Assembly (NCBI RefSeq): GCF_900129155.1
Contig: NZ_FQVF01000010.1
Coordinates: 1-64,000 of the forward strand
Length of the DNA: 64,000 bases
Source of the DNA: Marinomonas polaris DSM 16579
Lineage (GTDB): Bacteria > Pseudomonadota > Gammaproteobacteria > Pseudomonadales > Marinomonadaceae
Direction of reading: 5' to 3'
Shown here: piece by piece, positions 1 through 8,872 of the stretch
Position numbering within the stretch: position 1 is the first letter of the stretch
Layout of the letters: each line of letters begins with the position of its first letter
Notes under the pieces: model-generated
The model's database searches: none
Told to the model about the DNA's origin: nothing
What the model saw: only the letters and a program-made list of their open reading frames with translations
Program-made: the position numbers and the translations under genes

Positions 1-91
1 CCTTGGTTTTCTGCTTATTTTTGACCACGTCGCGTAACCAACTAACATCTAACTTTTCTTTACCAACATCAATGCCAATAAAAGCCTTCAT
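1..91 (-). CDS. IS110-family transposase, N-terminal fragment (cut by window edge)
   Basis: Reading the minus strand from an ATG at 91 gives about 30 residues that start MKAFIGIDVGKEKLDVSW and run off the window. The IGIDVGKEKLDV string is the first strand of the RuvC-like DEDD catalytic domain of IS110/IS1111 transposases; the Asp of GIDVGK would be the first catalytic acid. Only the N-terminus is visible, so it cannot be said whether the gene is intact outside the window. No Shine-Dalgarno sequence stands out. The family call rests on a short but characteristic motif. Confidence 0.8.
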   Translation of the reverse strand, partial: MKAFIGIDVGKEKLDVSWLRDVVKNKQKTK

Positions 92-279
92 CTCTATCTA
101 CTCCCCTTGTACATGCAGCATCACCCTTACCTGGGGTGCTAGGATACCATTCAGTTTAATGGAGGTTAGGAAATCAGGGCTCAATCTACAAAACAGCATC
201 TTTGTGCTCAGGTCGCGCACGAGCTCACCGATTTCCCGATGCGATAAGTGCTAGCTAAACACTCATCAAGAAGAGATAC
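1..279 (-). mobile_element. One end of an IS110-family insertion sequence with its non-coding leader
   Basis: The transposase start at 91 is preceded on the minus strand by about 190 bases without a credible ORF, ending near a REP-like palindrome at 280-305. IS110-group elements carry a long non-coding end upstream of the transposase that encodes a structured bridge RNA, and they lack terminal inverted repeats, so the exact end cannot be read here. The leader holds short complementary arms (for example agca...tgct around 116-141, and tcgc...gcga near 222-244) compatible with a multi-stem RNA. The outer boundary is a guess based on where the REP-like repeat begins. Confidence 0.5.
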
Positions 280-428
280 AAGGTCGTGCCTTTAGGCCGA
301 CAAAAAAACTCCCAACACAAAACCAAAACCTTCTTCACGAAAAATGACATTTTGTCGCGCTAAAGCACGCCCCAAAAAGCTCATAACGATATATAAGGTT
401 TTGTCGGGCTGAAGCCGCGACCTACAAA
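280..428. repeat. Cluster of three REP-like palindromes
   Basis: Three related imperfect palindromes lie together: 280-305 (aaggtcgtgcctttaggccgac), 350-372 (tttgtcgcgctaaagcacgc) and 400-428 (ttgtcgggctgaagccgcga followed by cctac). The second and third are in the opposite orientation to the first. The GTCGG-GC-GAAG-CC core flanked by TTTG and CTACAA is typical of REP sequences of gammaproteobacteria. The cluster sits between the IS110 fragment and the 3' end of the CDF transporter gene, a usual extragenic REP position. The 92-453 gap holds nothing else I can support. Confidence 0.65.
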
Positions 429-453
429 AATCTTAGCAGATTCACTTTCTTTG

Positions 454-1620
454 TCATTCAGGAAAAACCCACAGCACTGTGGCTTTGTTGATGTAGCTTG
501 TTGTTTGTAGTTCCTGAAGGATTCTTGCTGTTAGTTTTTGCAGGTCAGTGCCTTCAGGGATTTTTGCGGAATTAGCGATAATCTCTAAATCAAGAAGGTT
601 GTTTAAATAGTGCAAGCGAGAGTTCGGAATATCCACATAGGCTGTATGTTGGCGCAGTAAAAAGCCTAGGTCCGCTAATATTTGATGACGAGCCGGCAGT
701 TTTAAATGTGGTGGCTTGCCGGATTCATGAATGAAACTTTCGGTTTGGATTTTATCATCAGTGTCGATATGCACCATCACATCTTGTACTTGTGAATGGG
801 CTTTCTTGATAGTGTAAGCCACCAAATCACCAAGGTAATGACCTTCGCTGACGCTGGCGTGGCTCGGCACATGAATGTGCATGTCTAGATAGATTTTGCC
901 TGCCATGGATCTTGCTCTGACATCATGAGGCGCCATGACATGTTTTAGGCTGTTAGCTGTTTCTTTGATTTGTGCAATAAGTTTTGGATCAGGTGCCGTG
1001 TCCACCAGTTCAGCTAAGTTTTCCCACACCATGCTGATGGCCATTTTGCCAATCAATAGAGCAACGACAATCGATGCTACCATGTCTGCCCAGCCATAAC
1101 CAAAATAAACACCGATCAAGCCAATCAGTACGGCTACAGAGGAAAGCGCATCACTGCGGCTGTGCCACGCATTGGCAACCAACATTTTACTGCCAATTTC
1201 ATCGCCTGCTTTTTTGGTGTAATGGAAAATCGCTTCTTTAATTACAATGGTTGCAACCAATGCCGCGAGACCATACCAAGTAAATTGTGCTTGTGATGCG
1301 GGTGCTGTAATCGACTCATAAGCAATACCAAGCGCGACAACAATAAGCACGATGCCAAGAAATACTGTAGTCAAGGTTTCAAAGCGAAGATGACCATAAG
1401 GGTGATTTTCGTCTGGTCCTTGGCGAGAGTTGGCGGAAGCAAAATACACAAATACGTCAGTGACTAAGTCGGATAAAGAGTGAATACCATCCGCGATCAA
1501 CGCTTGGGATTGAGAAAAATATCCTGCGACTATTTTGGCTAAACCGAGTAGGGCATCCCAAACGGCTCCGACAAGGGTGACTCTTATGGCTATGTCTTGT
1601 TCTTGCTTCTGCTTTGTCAT
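454..1620 (-). CDS. Cation diffusion facilitator (CDF) family metal transporter
   Basis: A 388-residue inner-membrane protein that probably exports divalent metal ions (Zn, Fe, Mn or similar) in exchange for protons. The two CDF metal-site motifs are present: an Asp and His in DGIHSLSDLVTD (D44, H47, D51) in the second membrane helix and HSRSDALSS (H153, D157) in the fifth. Hydrophobic segments fill residues 15-210. A cytoplasmic C-terminal domain follows (DVRARSMAGKIYLDMHIHV), with a further extension of about 90 residues after the usual dimerisation domain. The gene is monocistronic and ends just beside the REP cluster. The metal cannot be decided from sequence alone. Confidence 0.9.
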   Translation of the reverse strand: MTKQKQEQDIAIRVTLVGAVWDALLGLAKIVAGYFSQSQALIADGIHSLSDLVTDVFVYFASANSRQGPDENHPYGHLRFETLTTVFLGIVLIVVALGIAYESITAPASQAQFTWYGLAALVATIVIKEAIFHYTKKAGDEIGSKMLVANAWHSRSDALSSVAVLIGLIGVYFGYGWADMVASIVVALLIGKMAISMVWENLAELVDTAPDPKLIAQIKETANSLKHVMAPHDVRARSMAGKIYLDMHIHVPSHASVSEGHYLGDLVAYTIKKAHSQVQDVMVHIDTDDKIQTESFIHESGKPPHLKLPARHQILADLGFLLRQHTAYVDIPNSRLHYLNNLLDLEIIANSAKIPEGTDLQKLTARILQELQTTSYINKATVLWVFPE

Positions 1621-1860
1621 GAGGCTTTTTGACCTGTTGAGAGTTTTAAATACGAGGGTTGCTTAACATAATCCATCTTACTTAACTTATCTTAAGTTTC
1701 TATTAAGGAGGATGAGTTTAAGTAGAAATTAATATCGGATTTAAGTGGTATTTTTGTTGAATTTAGCTTTGACAATAAGGATGGATTATACCTGTTCAAA
1801 TTGGTGCATTTTGGATCTTTGTGGCAAGAGCGCCTTGTTGTCTAGCTTACCCAATGTTCT

Positions 1861-1901
1861 CCCCAAGCTTATCCACGAAATCTGTGGAAAAGGTTGGGGA
1901 G
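1861..1901. other. Hairpin with two DnaA-box-like sites in the CDF/rdgC gap
   Basis: The 299-base gap 1621-1919 holds no convincing gene; a 60-codon frame on the plus strand looks random. Near its right end ccccaa (1861-1866) pairs with ttgggg (1894-1899), and tccac (1872-1876) with gtgga around the loop gaaatct. Within the stem, ttatccacg (1869-1877) and tgtggaaaa (1883-1891) each match the DnaA-box consensus at 8 of 9 positions, in opposite orientation. It lies 3' of rdgC but has no T-run, so it is a poor intrinsic terminator. Confidence 0.35.
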
Positions 1902-1919
1902 CTAAGAAAATACGGTTTT

Positions 1920-2816
1920 TTAATTGATCTCAAACCATAAGCAGTAAGATGCAAAAAATTCTCTCATAGTCAATGACATTAGGGAGAAGTTAGCGTCCAT
2001 ATCTGATAAGCCACCACCTTGAGAATCATTAAACGCAGCTTCTTTTAATGCATCATCAAATTTGATTTTGCGTAATGTCAGATCTTCATGCAGAACGAAG
2101 CTTAATTTGTCAGTCCAGCGCAGGCCTAGGTTTTTAACCGCCATGCCTTGTTGTAAATGACGAGTTACGTCTTCAGATAAAGGCTCTAGAGACTTAAAAC
2201 GAATGGTAGCTTTGTCTTCAGAAGAATCTTGGATCTCGCATTCATCACCGGTTTCTAGGCTGGCAGGCACTTCATTTTTAACCAACCAATCTGTCATCAA
2301 TGAAGATGGCGAAACTTGCGCTTGCAATGGGGTCATTGGGAAGCTGCCAAGCGTGGTTTGTAGGTGCTTAAATAATTGCTCTGTCATGCTGGCATTAGTG
2401 CTGTTGAGAACCAAAATTTTAGCTTGTAGATCAATGTATGCCCAGATGTCTGTACGCTTTGAAAAAGCCTTCGGACGAAGTGTGAAAACCAGTTCGTCTT
2501 TCATGTCTGATTTTTCTTTACGACCGACTTTGCGTCCTTCTATTAGCTCGATTTCAGCTACTTTAGCTTCTAGTTCTTCACGTACTACGGCAGAAGGTAA
2601 GACTTTTTCTTCTTTGCCTGCGCGGAATAGTAAACAGCGATCACTGGCTAGGCTCCATTGTTCACTGTTACGGATAAGCGGTAACCAGCCGAAAGAGAAC
2701 TCTTCCTGAGAGCCACATTCTTTTAATGGGAACTCAGGGATTTTGTCGATCAATTCATTAGTATCTAGTGATTCGGTGTCTTTTAATTGGAAAATCTGGG
2801 CGTTCTTGAACCACAT
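1920..2816 (-). CDS. rdgC: Recombination-associated protein RdgC
   Basis: A 298-residue protein starting MWFKNAQIFQLKD, the standard RdgC N-terminus. RdgC forms a ring-shaped dimer that binds double-stranded DNA non-specifically and restrains RecA-mediated recombination in the nucleoid. Length matches the family (about 300). The conserved internal block around LPLIRNSEQWSLASD and the LREFFxxY-like C-terminus are present. The gene starts 2 bases after the tdk stop codon on the same strand, so the two are probably cotranscribed and translationally coupled. Confidence 0.95.
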   Translation of the reverse strand: MWFKNAQIFQLKDTESLDTNELIDKIPEFPLKECGSQEEFSFGWLPLIRNSEQWSLASDRCLLFRAGKEEKVLPSAVVREELEAKVAEIELIEGRKVGRKEKSDMKDELVFTLRPKAFSKRTDIWAYIDLQAKILVLNSTNASMTEQLFKHLQTTLGSFPMTPLQAQVSPSSLMTDWLVKNEVPASLETGDECEIQDSSEDKATIRFKSLEPLSEDVTRHLQQGMAVKNLGLRWTDKLSFVLHEDLTLRKIKFDDALKEAAFNDSQGGGLSDMDANFSLMSLTMREFFASYCLWFEIN

Positions 2817-2818
2817 AA

Positions 2819-3397
2819 TTAGTCTCTCACGGCTTCTTTAAAGTGTTTTCGGCAAACGGACAAGTAACGGTCGTTGCCGCCTATTTCTACTTGTGCGCCT
2901 TCTTTAACGGGGATTCCTTGTGCATTGAGTCGAATGACCATGGTGGCTTTGCTGCCACAATGACACACGGTTTTTAATTCTATTAGTTTATCTGACCAGG
3001 CGAGTAATGCCTTGCTGCCTTCGAATAGTTCGCCTTGGAAGTCAGTACGAATACCAAAAGCCAGAACGGGAATACGCAGTTTATCAACGACTTCTGAAAG
3101 ATCGTAGACTTGTTCTTTGGTTAAAAATTGTGCTTCATCAATCAATATGCAGCTTAATGCTTTTGGCTGATTTTCATCTTTGACTAAAGTGATGAGGTCA
3201 GTATTGCTATCAAATAGGCTGGCTTCTGCCGATATACCAATTCGTGAGGCAATTTGCCCTGTTTCAAATCGGTCGTCTATCGATGCTGTAAGGAGTAAAA
3301 CCCGCATACCTCGCTCTTGATAGTTATGAGCGGATTGCAATAGAACGGTAGATTTTCCAGCGTTCATTGCCGAGTAGTAGAAGTACAGTTTGGCCAT
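2819..3397 (-). CDS. tdk: Thymidine kinase
   Basis: A 192-residue type II thymidine kinase that phosphorylates thymidine to dTMP in the salvage pathway. It starts [16 protein letters not shown], with the P-loop at residues 8-16. The DEAQFL block is the Walker B/catalytic Glu region, and CHCG...CRKH supplies four zinc ligands. The reading frame stays open 17 codons upstream, but the family begins exactly at MAKLYFYYS, so the ATG at 3397 is preferred. It lies directly upstream of rdgC with a 2-base gap. Confidence 0.95.
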   Translation of the reverse strand: MAKLYFYYSAMNAGKSTVLLQSAHNYQERGMRVLLLTASIDDRFETGQIASRIGISAEASLFDSNTDLITLVKDENQPKALSCILIDEAQFLTKEQVYDLSEVVDKLRIPVLAFGIRTDFQGELFEGSKALLAWSDKLIELKTVCHCGSKATMVIRLNAQGIPVKEGAQVEIGGNDRYLSVCRKHFKEAVRD

Positions 3398-3467
3398 ATT
3401 AAGTCTGTTTATTAGCTTGCTGTTTAATTTGGCTGGTGAGTATAGCAAATCAATATAGTGAATGGCC

Positions 3468-3758
3468 TTATTTTTTGGATCTTGCGCTTTTGGGTTTATC
3501 TAGACTTTTGTTTATTTGCAAAGTTAGCCATTCTGCGCGTTTTAAACCATTCATCTCACAGAGTTTATCTAGCTTATCGATAATGTCTTGCTCAATGATT
3601 AGTTCTAAGCGCTTTAATCCCTGAGCTTTTTCTTTCTCTCGTTGTGCTCGTTTATTGATCTTGAGTTGATCTTTACGAGTGAGAGGTTGGGTGCGAGGGC
3701 GGCCAGGGGATTTACCAAATAGGTCGATTGTATTCCGGTCGGATGACGCTTTTGCCAT
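3468..3758 (-). CDS. ybfE: YbfE-like LexA-regulated family protein
   Basis: A 96-residue basic protein that matches the E. coli YbfE family along its length: an N-terminal TIDLF, a [19 protein letters not shown] block, then [22 protein letters not shown], which resembles a ribbon-helix-helix DNA-binding fold. The family is described as LexA-regulated in enterobacteria, but its role is unknown. No clear CTGT-N8-ACAG operator is visible in the short upstream region 3759-3800, which also has to sit below the prc terminator. It is on the same strand as tdk, 70 bases away. Confidence 0.75.
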   Translation of the reverse strand: MAKASSDRNTIDLFGKSPGRPRTQPLTRKDQLKINKRAQREKEKAQGLKRLELIIEQDIIDKLDKLCEMNGLKRAEWLTLQINKSLDKPKSARSKK

Positions 3759-3800
3759 GGTGTAATGTTCGTATCAATGGATTAATGATTTAGATTGCGC

Positions 3801-3844
3801 ATAAAAAATAAGAACGAAAAACAGTCAAATACTGTTTTTCGTTC
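3801..3844 (-). terminator. Intrinsic terminator of prc
   Basis: A perfect 14-bp stem (3812-3825 with 3831-3844, sequence gaacgaaaaacagt) with loop caaat, followed on the minus strand by ttattttttat. It lies 16 bases after the prc stop and separates prc from ybfE. Confidence 0.9.
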
Positions 3845-3859
3845 TTTATGTTTTATCTT

Positions 3860-5908
3860 TTAGTTTTGCGCTGTTTTCTTTTCTGCTTGTTTTTCTGCCA
3901 TTTGGTTGGTGGCAATAAAGTCTAATAGGATTTCAGACGCTTCTTTTGCGTAAGTGTCTTCTTCTATCGGTTTAATATCTTCAACCGATGTGAGTAGTTC
4001 TAGTCCTAGCGCTTTGCGGCGAGTGTTTTCACGTTCTAGCTCGCTTTTTTTATTGTCTTCTCTTTGTTGTATGCGAGTGCTTTCTTTCAAAGAAATAGTT
4101 TTATAGGTCTCTACTTGTTTTTTGAACTCACCTATTTGTTCATTAATCGCAACGAAGTTAGGATCTTTAGCCATTCTGGCTTCATGGCGTGGTTCTAAAA
4201 TAGGCAGGTAAGCTGGCATATTCCAATAAACTGGATAGCGAGTTTCGTGGATTTTATCCCAAGGTAAAGGGTTGTCTAGCGCACTTTCCCCAATGGTTTC
4301 TTTATCAATCAAAGAAGGGAAAGCTATGTCTGGCATAACGCCTTTATGTTGTGTGCTTTCTCCAGATACTCTGTAGAATTTAGCCTGAGTAACTTTAAGC
4401 TGCCCTTTATCCATATCTTGCAATACTTGAACCGTGCCTTTACCAAAGGTTTGGTCACCGAGAATTAAGGCTCGTCCGTAATCTTGTAGTGCGCCAGCCA
4501 CGATTTCAGAAGCGGATGCACTCATACGGTTTACTAAAACAGCCATTGGGCCACTGTAAACTATGGCTGGATCAGAATCGCCTAATGGCGTGACTCGTCC
4601 ACTTTGGTCGCGGATTTGTACTGTCGGGCCAGATGGAATAAACAATCCTGCTAGGGCATTGGCTTCTTGCAGGGAACCGCCACCGTTATTTCTTAGGTCA
4701 AGAATTAATGCCGAAATACCTTCTTTACGCAGCTCTTCTATGAGTTCTTTTGTGTCTCGAGTAGAGCTTTTGTAGTTTTTGTCGCCAGCTTGGATTGCGG
4801 CAAAATCAGAATAAAAAGTCGGCAAGGTAATTACGCCTACTTTGTATTTTTCGCCATCACGCTCCACTTCAACGATTTCTTTTTTGGCGGACTGATCTTC
4901 AAGCTTCACTTTTTTACGCACAATGCTAATGCGCTTACTCGTTTGAGTGTCGCCTTTACTTGGAGTAACTTCCAGTATTACTGTCGTGTCTCTTTCGCCA
5001 CGAATCATATCAACAACATCGTCAAGACGCATACCAACCACATCGACCATAGGTTTGCCTTCTTGGCCTACCGCAATAATTCGATCGTTAGGGGCAAGGT
5101 CGCTTTGGGTTGCCGCTGGACCACCAGGAACCAAACGCACGACTTTGGTGTAGTCATCTTCCATTTGTAGGACCGCACCAATGCCTTCAAGAGATAGACT
5201 CATGTTGATATTGAAAGCTTCTGATGCGCGTGGCGCAAAGTAGTTGGTGTGAGGGTCTAGTGCCGCAGTGATTGAGTTGGCAAAAATTTGATATACATCG
5301 ACAGCATTAGTTTGGTCGACTCGTTTTATTTGGTTTTTATAGCGGCGCTCAAGTGTTGAGATGATTTTCTCTTCGCTTTCGCCGTTGAGCTTCATGGTTA
5401 ACGCACGGTTTTTAAGACGTTTACGCCAGTAGTCATCAAGCTCTGCTTCGGTTGTTGCCCATTTTTGGGCGTCTGGGTCTGCATTAAGTGTTTCATCAAT
5501 TTCATAATTGAAACCTTTGATCATCTCTGGTAGATGGTCTTGAAGGTTTAGAAGTCGTTTTTCTAAACGCTCAAGGTAAAGGTTGTAAATGGTGTAAGCA
5601 ACCGTAGTGTCACCGTCTCTTAAAGCATCGTCAAAGCTGTTTCTATATTGAGATAGCTTATCTATGTCGCTTTTAAGGAAAAAGCTTTTGCTCGGGTCTA
5701 GAGCATCAATATAGTAATCAAAGGCTTTTGCTGAAATGGCATCATCAATGTGAGGTCTGTTATAATGGATGCCTTCTAACATCTCAACGAGTTCTTTTGA
5801 TACTTTGTCGTATTCATGAGGAGGCTGTAGCTCCTGATAAGCGGACGCAGGTGTTGAGGCAAAGGTATAGCCGGTTAAAAGGCAAAGCAAAAGGCGTTTA
5901 TAGTTCAT
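3860..5908 (-). CDS. prc: Carboxy-terminal processing (tail-specific) protease Prc
   Basis: An S41 serine protease of about 682 residues that degrades periplasmic proteins with non-polar C-termini, including substrates tagged by trans-translation, and trims wall-related proteins. From the chosen ATG at 5908 there is a clear signal peptide (MNYKRLLLCLLTGYTFASTPASA). A PDZ domain follows near residues 235-320, then the catalytic Ser in SASASEIVAGALQD (about 465) and the Lys in GDQTFGKGTVQ (about 490), 25 apart as in E. coli Tsp. A charged C-terminal domain ends the protein. The frame is open to a GTG at 5965, but those extra 19 residues would precede the signal peptide. It is divergent from apeB. 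Confidence 0.93.
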   Translation of the reverse strand: MNYKRLLLCLLTGYTFASTPASAYQELQPPHEYDKVSKELVEMLEGIHYNRPHIDDAISAKAFDYYIDALDPSKSFFLKSDIDKLSQYRNSFDDALRDGDTTVAYTIYNLYLERLEKRLLNLQDHLPEMIKGFNYEIDETLNADPDAQKWATTEAELDDYWRKRLKNRALTMKLNGESEEKIISTLERRYKNQIKRVDQTNAVDVYQIFANSITAALDPHTNYFAPRASEAFNINMSLSLEGIGAVLQMEDDYTKVVRLVPGGPAATQSDLAPNDRIIAVGQEGKPMVDVVGMRLDDVVDMIRGERDTTVILEVTPSKGDTQTSKRISIVRKKVKLEDQSAKKEIVEVERDGEKYKVGVITLPTFYSDFAAIQAGDKNYKSSTRDTKELIEELRKEGISALILDLRNNGGGSLQEANALAGLFIPSGPTVQIRDQSGRVTPLGDSDPAIVYSGPMAVLVNRMSASASEIVAGALQDYGRALILGDQTFGKGTVQVLQDMDKGQLKVTQAKFYRVSGESTQHKGVMPDIAFPSLIDKETIGESALDNPLPWDKIHETRYPVYWNMPAYLPILEPRHEARMAKDPNFVAINEQIGEFKKQVETYKTISLKESTRIQQREDNKKSELERENTRRKALGLELLTSVEDIKPIEEDTYAKEASEILLDFIATNQMAEKQAEKKTAQN

Positions 5909-6031
5909 CCGGTATGGGCTCTCTCTGTCTATTTTATACGTCATTGGTAAAATCATATTAGACACTGGGCTGTAAGGCTAGCCAAAGTGTTAAAAAGTCA
6001 CTTTTTTAAAGCATTCTGCTTATAGGACACT

Positions 6032-7330
6032 ATGGAATTTTCAAATTTTAACGACTCTTTACTGTCATTTCTTCAATCTTCTCCGACACCTTTTCATGCA
6101 ACCACTAGTATGCGCTATGCTTTGCTAGCAGAAGGTTTTACTGAATTGTTAGAAGAAGACGATTGGGTAATAGAAGAGGGCGGGAAGTATTTTGTCACAC
6201 GCAATGAATCCTCTTTAATTGCCTTTACTACGCCACAACTCAATTTTAGCCAAAGTGGTTGGCGAATGATTGGAGCTCATACTGACAGTCCTTGTCTGAA
6301 ATTGAAACCTAATGCGCAAGTTGATCGCTTTGGTTATCACCAGTTAGGTGTTGAAGTGTACGGTGGGGTTTTGCTTCACACTTGGTTAGATAGGGATTTA
6401 TCCATTGCGGGTCGCATTACGCTGAAAACCGAAAGTGGCGATATTATTAGTCGCTTGGTGGATTTTAAAGATCCAATTGCAGTGGTGCCTAACTTAGCTA
6501 TCCATTTGAATCGGCAAGCAAATGAAGGTTTTTCTGTTAACCCTCAAGAAGAAATGTTGCCAATTTTGTGTGGTGCTGAAAACGAGTTTGATCTGCATGA
6601 GTTGTTAAAATCTCAACTTAAGAAACAATATGCAGATTTGGCTATAGATACGGTTCTTGATTTTGAATTGAGCTTATACGACACACAGCCTCCTGCACTG
6701 GTTGGTTTGCACAAAGAATATATCTGTTCAGCACGTTTAGATAATTTGCTGAGCTGTTTTGTCGGTTTATGTGCTTTGTTGGATTCGGACCAACAGCGTC
6801 CTAGCTTGCTTATTTGTACTGATCATGAAGAGATTGGTAGTTTGTCTGCTTGTGGTGCAAATGGACCATTTTTAGAAGATGTATTGCGTCGTCTAACACC
6901 GAATCCTGAGCAATATGTTCAGGCGATTCAGCGTTCTATGCTGGTTTCTGCTGATAATGCTCATGCTTTGCATCCAAACTATGCTCATAAGCACGATAAA
7001 AATCATGCGCCCTCTATTAACAAAGGTGCGGTTATTAAAGTAAATGCCAACCAGCGTTATGCAACAAATAGTGAAACAGCGAGCGTGTATCGAGACATTG
7101 CTGCTGAAGAGAATTATGAGGTTCAATGCTTTGTTGTTCGTAGTGATATGGCTTGCGGTAGCACGATAGGGCCAATCACATCAGGCGAAATAGGTGTGCC
7201 GACTATTGACATCGGTTTGCCAACTTTTGGTATGCATTCTATTCGCGAATTGGCGGGTAGTTGTGATGCTTATGGTTTGTATAAAGTACTGACTCGTTTT
7301 ACAAAACGAGAAAAACTGATTACTCGCTAG
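6032..7330 (+). CDS. apeB: M18 family aspartyl-type aminopeptidase
   Basis: A 432-residue cytoplasmic zinc aminopeptidase of the M18 family, which removes N-terminal acidic and some neutral residues from peptides. The metal and catalytic blocks are all visible: GAHTDSPCLKLKP (first His/Asp), SARLDNL (bridging Asp), DHEEIGS (catalytic and ligand Glu), RSDMACGSTIGP and the C-terminal GMHSIRE with the last His. Length is normal for bacterial ApeB. It is divergently transcribed from prc and ends at a bidirectional terminator shared with tolC. Confidence 0.93.
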   Translation: MEFSNFNDSLLSFLQSSPTPFHATTSMRYALLAEGFTELLEEDDWVIEEGGKYFVTRNESSLIAFTTPQLNFSQSGWRMIGAHTDSPCLKLKPNAQVDRFGYHQLGVEVYGGVLLHTWLDRDLSIAGRITLKTESGDIISRLVDFKDPIAVVPNLAIHLNRQANEGFSVNPQEEMLPILCGAENEFDLHELLKSQLKKQYADLAIDTVLDFELSLYDTQPPALVGLHKEYICSARLDNLLSCFVGLCALLDSDQQRPSLLICTDHEEIGSLSACGANGPFLEDVLRRLTPNPEQYVQAIQRSMLVSADNAHALHPNYAHKHDKNHAPSINKGAVIKVNANQRYATNSETASVYRDIAAEENYEVQCFVVRSDMACGSTIGPITSGEIGVPTIDIGLPTFGMHSIRELAGSCDAYGLYKVLTRFTKREKLITR

Positions 7331-7353
7331 GCTAATCTGATTGGTCGAGTAGA

Positions 7354-7388
7354 AAAAAAGCCGTAAAACAGTGTTTTACGGCTTTTTT
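7354..7388. terminator. Bidirectional intrinsic terminator between apeB and tolC
   Basis: The stem gccgtaaaac/gttttacggc (7360-7369 with 7373-7382, loop agt) is extended by an A-run on the left and a T-run on the right. It therefore works in both directions for the convergent genes. Confidence 0.92.
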
Positions 7389-7410
7389 ATTCATTCTCAA
7401 AAGAGTTAGG

Positions 7411-8739
7411 TTAGTTTTTAGCGACTAACCATTTGTCCAACTCTTTGATCTTGTCTTCAGTAAGATCGCCAGTCGCTTCTAACAGGTTTAGTTTTTTTAC
7501 TACAAAGTTGTATCTATATTGTTCGTAGGTATTTTGCGCATCATATAGATTTGATTGAGCGTCAAGCAATTCTACAAGGTTGCGCGTACCAACATCGTAT
7601 CCTGCTTTTGTGGCTTCAAGCGCGCTAGTACGAGAACGAATTAGTTGCTGTTGAGCATCAATTTGAGCAACCGCGGTTTGCAGGTCAAGGTATAGACTAC
7701 GGATATTAAGCTCGATAGTTTGTAATGAGCTTGCTCTTTGCTCTGTAGTCGACATTGCTTGTGCTGTTGCTTGTCTAACAGAAGCATTTATTGCACCACC
7801 ACTGTATAGCGGGATACTAACACCTAGCCCGATAGATGACGTATTTGTCGCACCATCATTCATTGAGGATGGTGCACTGCTGCTATAATCGTTATCCGTT
7901 CGAGATAAAGAGCCCGTTATTGATACGGTAGGAGTACGTCCATTGGCTTTCTGGATGTTAATGTTATTTTCTGCACTTTTTACAGAAAGGTTTAAAATTT
8001 GTAGTTCTTTATTATCAATACGGGCTTTTGCAATTAAAGAGTCAACCGTCATATTTGGATCAAGGCTGATTGGGTAGTCTTTTGATAATTGAGGAATGGT
8101 TTTTATTTCTTGTCCTGTTCTTTGGTACAAGGCTTTTTGTGCATAAGACACACTTGAACGAGCGCTTAGCTCTGTAACACGAACAGAGTCATATTCAGCT
8201 TGAGCGTCTTGTAAGTCTGTAATAGATGCCAAACCTACTTCATATTGTTTCTTTGCACGATCTAGCTGGCTTGCTGTGCTTTTGACTAAGGCTTCGGTTG
8301 TCTGCAATGTAGACTGTGCAATTAGAAGATCAAAGTATTCGGTCAAGGTAGTAAGTGCTAAGTCTTCTTCTGAATTATTAAAGCTAATGCCTGCACTTTC
8401 TGAACTTATCTCTACTGCATCGACAGCGTAGTTAAGAGCTGGAGAGTATATTGGGTAGCTTAAATCTAAAGATAAACTGTTTGATGTGTTGTTGTAGTTG
8501 CTAGATGAGTTATCAGTATTGCTATAACCCAAATTGCCATTAAAGCTAATACTAGGGTATAGATTGCCTTTAGTGACTGTTACACCTTCTTTTTCTGCTT
8601 GATAGGTTGCTGCTGCAGCTCTTAAACCTGGATCATGTTGTTTGGCAAGTTTGTATACTTCGTAAATGCTTTCTGCATGGGCAGTCGTACTACTTAGAAC
8701 GGCTGCAGCGATGAGTGATGGTATAATATGCTTTTTCAT
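7411..8739 (-). CDS. tolC: TolC-family outer membrane channel protein
   Basis: A 442-residue outer membrane efflux protein with a signal peptide (MKKHIIPSLIAAAVLSSTTAHA). It has the duplicated TolC fold: two repeats of a beta-strand pair plus long coiled-coil helices. Each half ends in the typical VGxxxxxDLxDAQxxxxxA pattern (VGLASITDLQDAQAEYD and VGTRNLVELLDAQSNLYDAQ). It would trimerise as the outer channel for type I secretion and RND or MFS efflux pumps. It stands alone, without a pump gene beside it, as E. coli tolC does. The gene converges on apeB. Confidence 0.92.
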   Translation of the reverse strand: MKKHIIPSLIAAAVLSSTTAHAESIYEVYKLAKQHDPGLRAAAATYQAEKEGVTVTKGNLYPSISFNGNLGYSNTDNSSSNYNNTSNSLSLDLSYPIYSPALNYAVDAVEISSESAGISFNNSEEDLALTTLTEYFDLLIAQSTLQTTEALVKSTASQLDRAKKQYEVGLASITDLQDAQAEYDSVRVTELSARSSVSYAQKALYQRTGQEIKTIPQLSKDYPISLDPNMTVDSLIAKARIDNKELQILNLSVKSAENNINIQKANGRTPTVSITGSLSRTDNDYSSSAPSSMNDGATNTSSIGLGVSIPLYSGGAINASVRQATAQAMSTTEQRASSLQTIELNIRSLYLDLQTAVAQIDAQQQLIRSRTSALEATKAGYDVGTRNLVELLDAQSNLYDAQNTYEQYRYNFVVKKLNLLEATGDLTEDKIKELDKWLVAKN

Positions 8740-8872
8740 AGATCTCTGTGGGCTCGTAGTATGAAATATAGTTATAATAGTACCTCAAGTTTTTCGCTTT
8801 CGGCAGTGTCATTCTTGCTATATCTATTATGACTACTGACCATATCATAACGAAATATTTTAAATAGACTTT

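Noticed and set aside
1783..1800. A sigma-70 promoter from TTGACA near 1769 in the CDF/rdgC gap
   Set aside because: The next TATA-like hexamer is only about 12 bases away, too short for a working spacer.
1745..1927. A 60-codon plus-strand frame between the CDF gene and rdgC
   Set aside because: There is no ribosome binding site and it runs into the rdgC 3' end; it is likely noise around the hairpin region.
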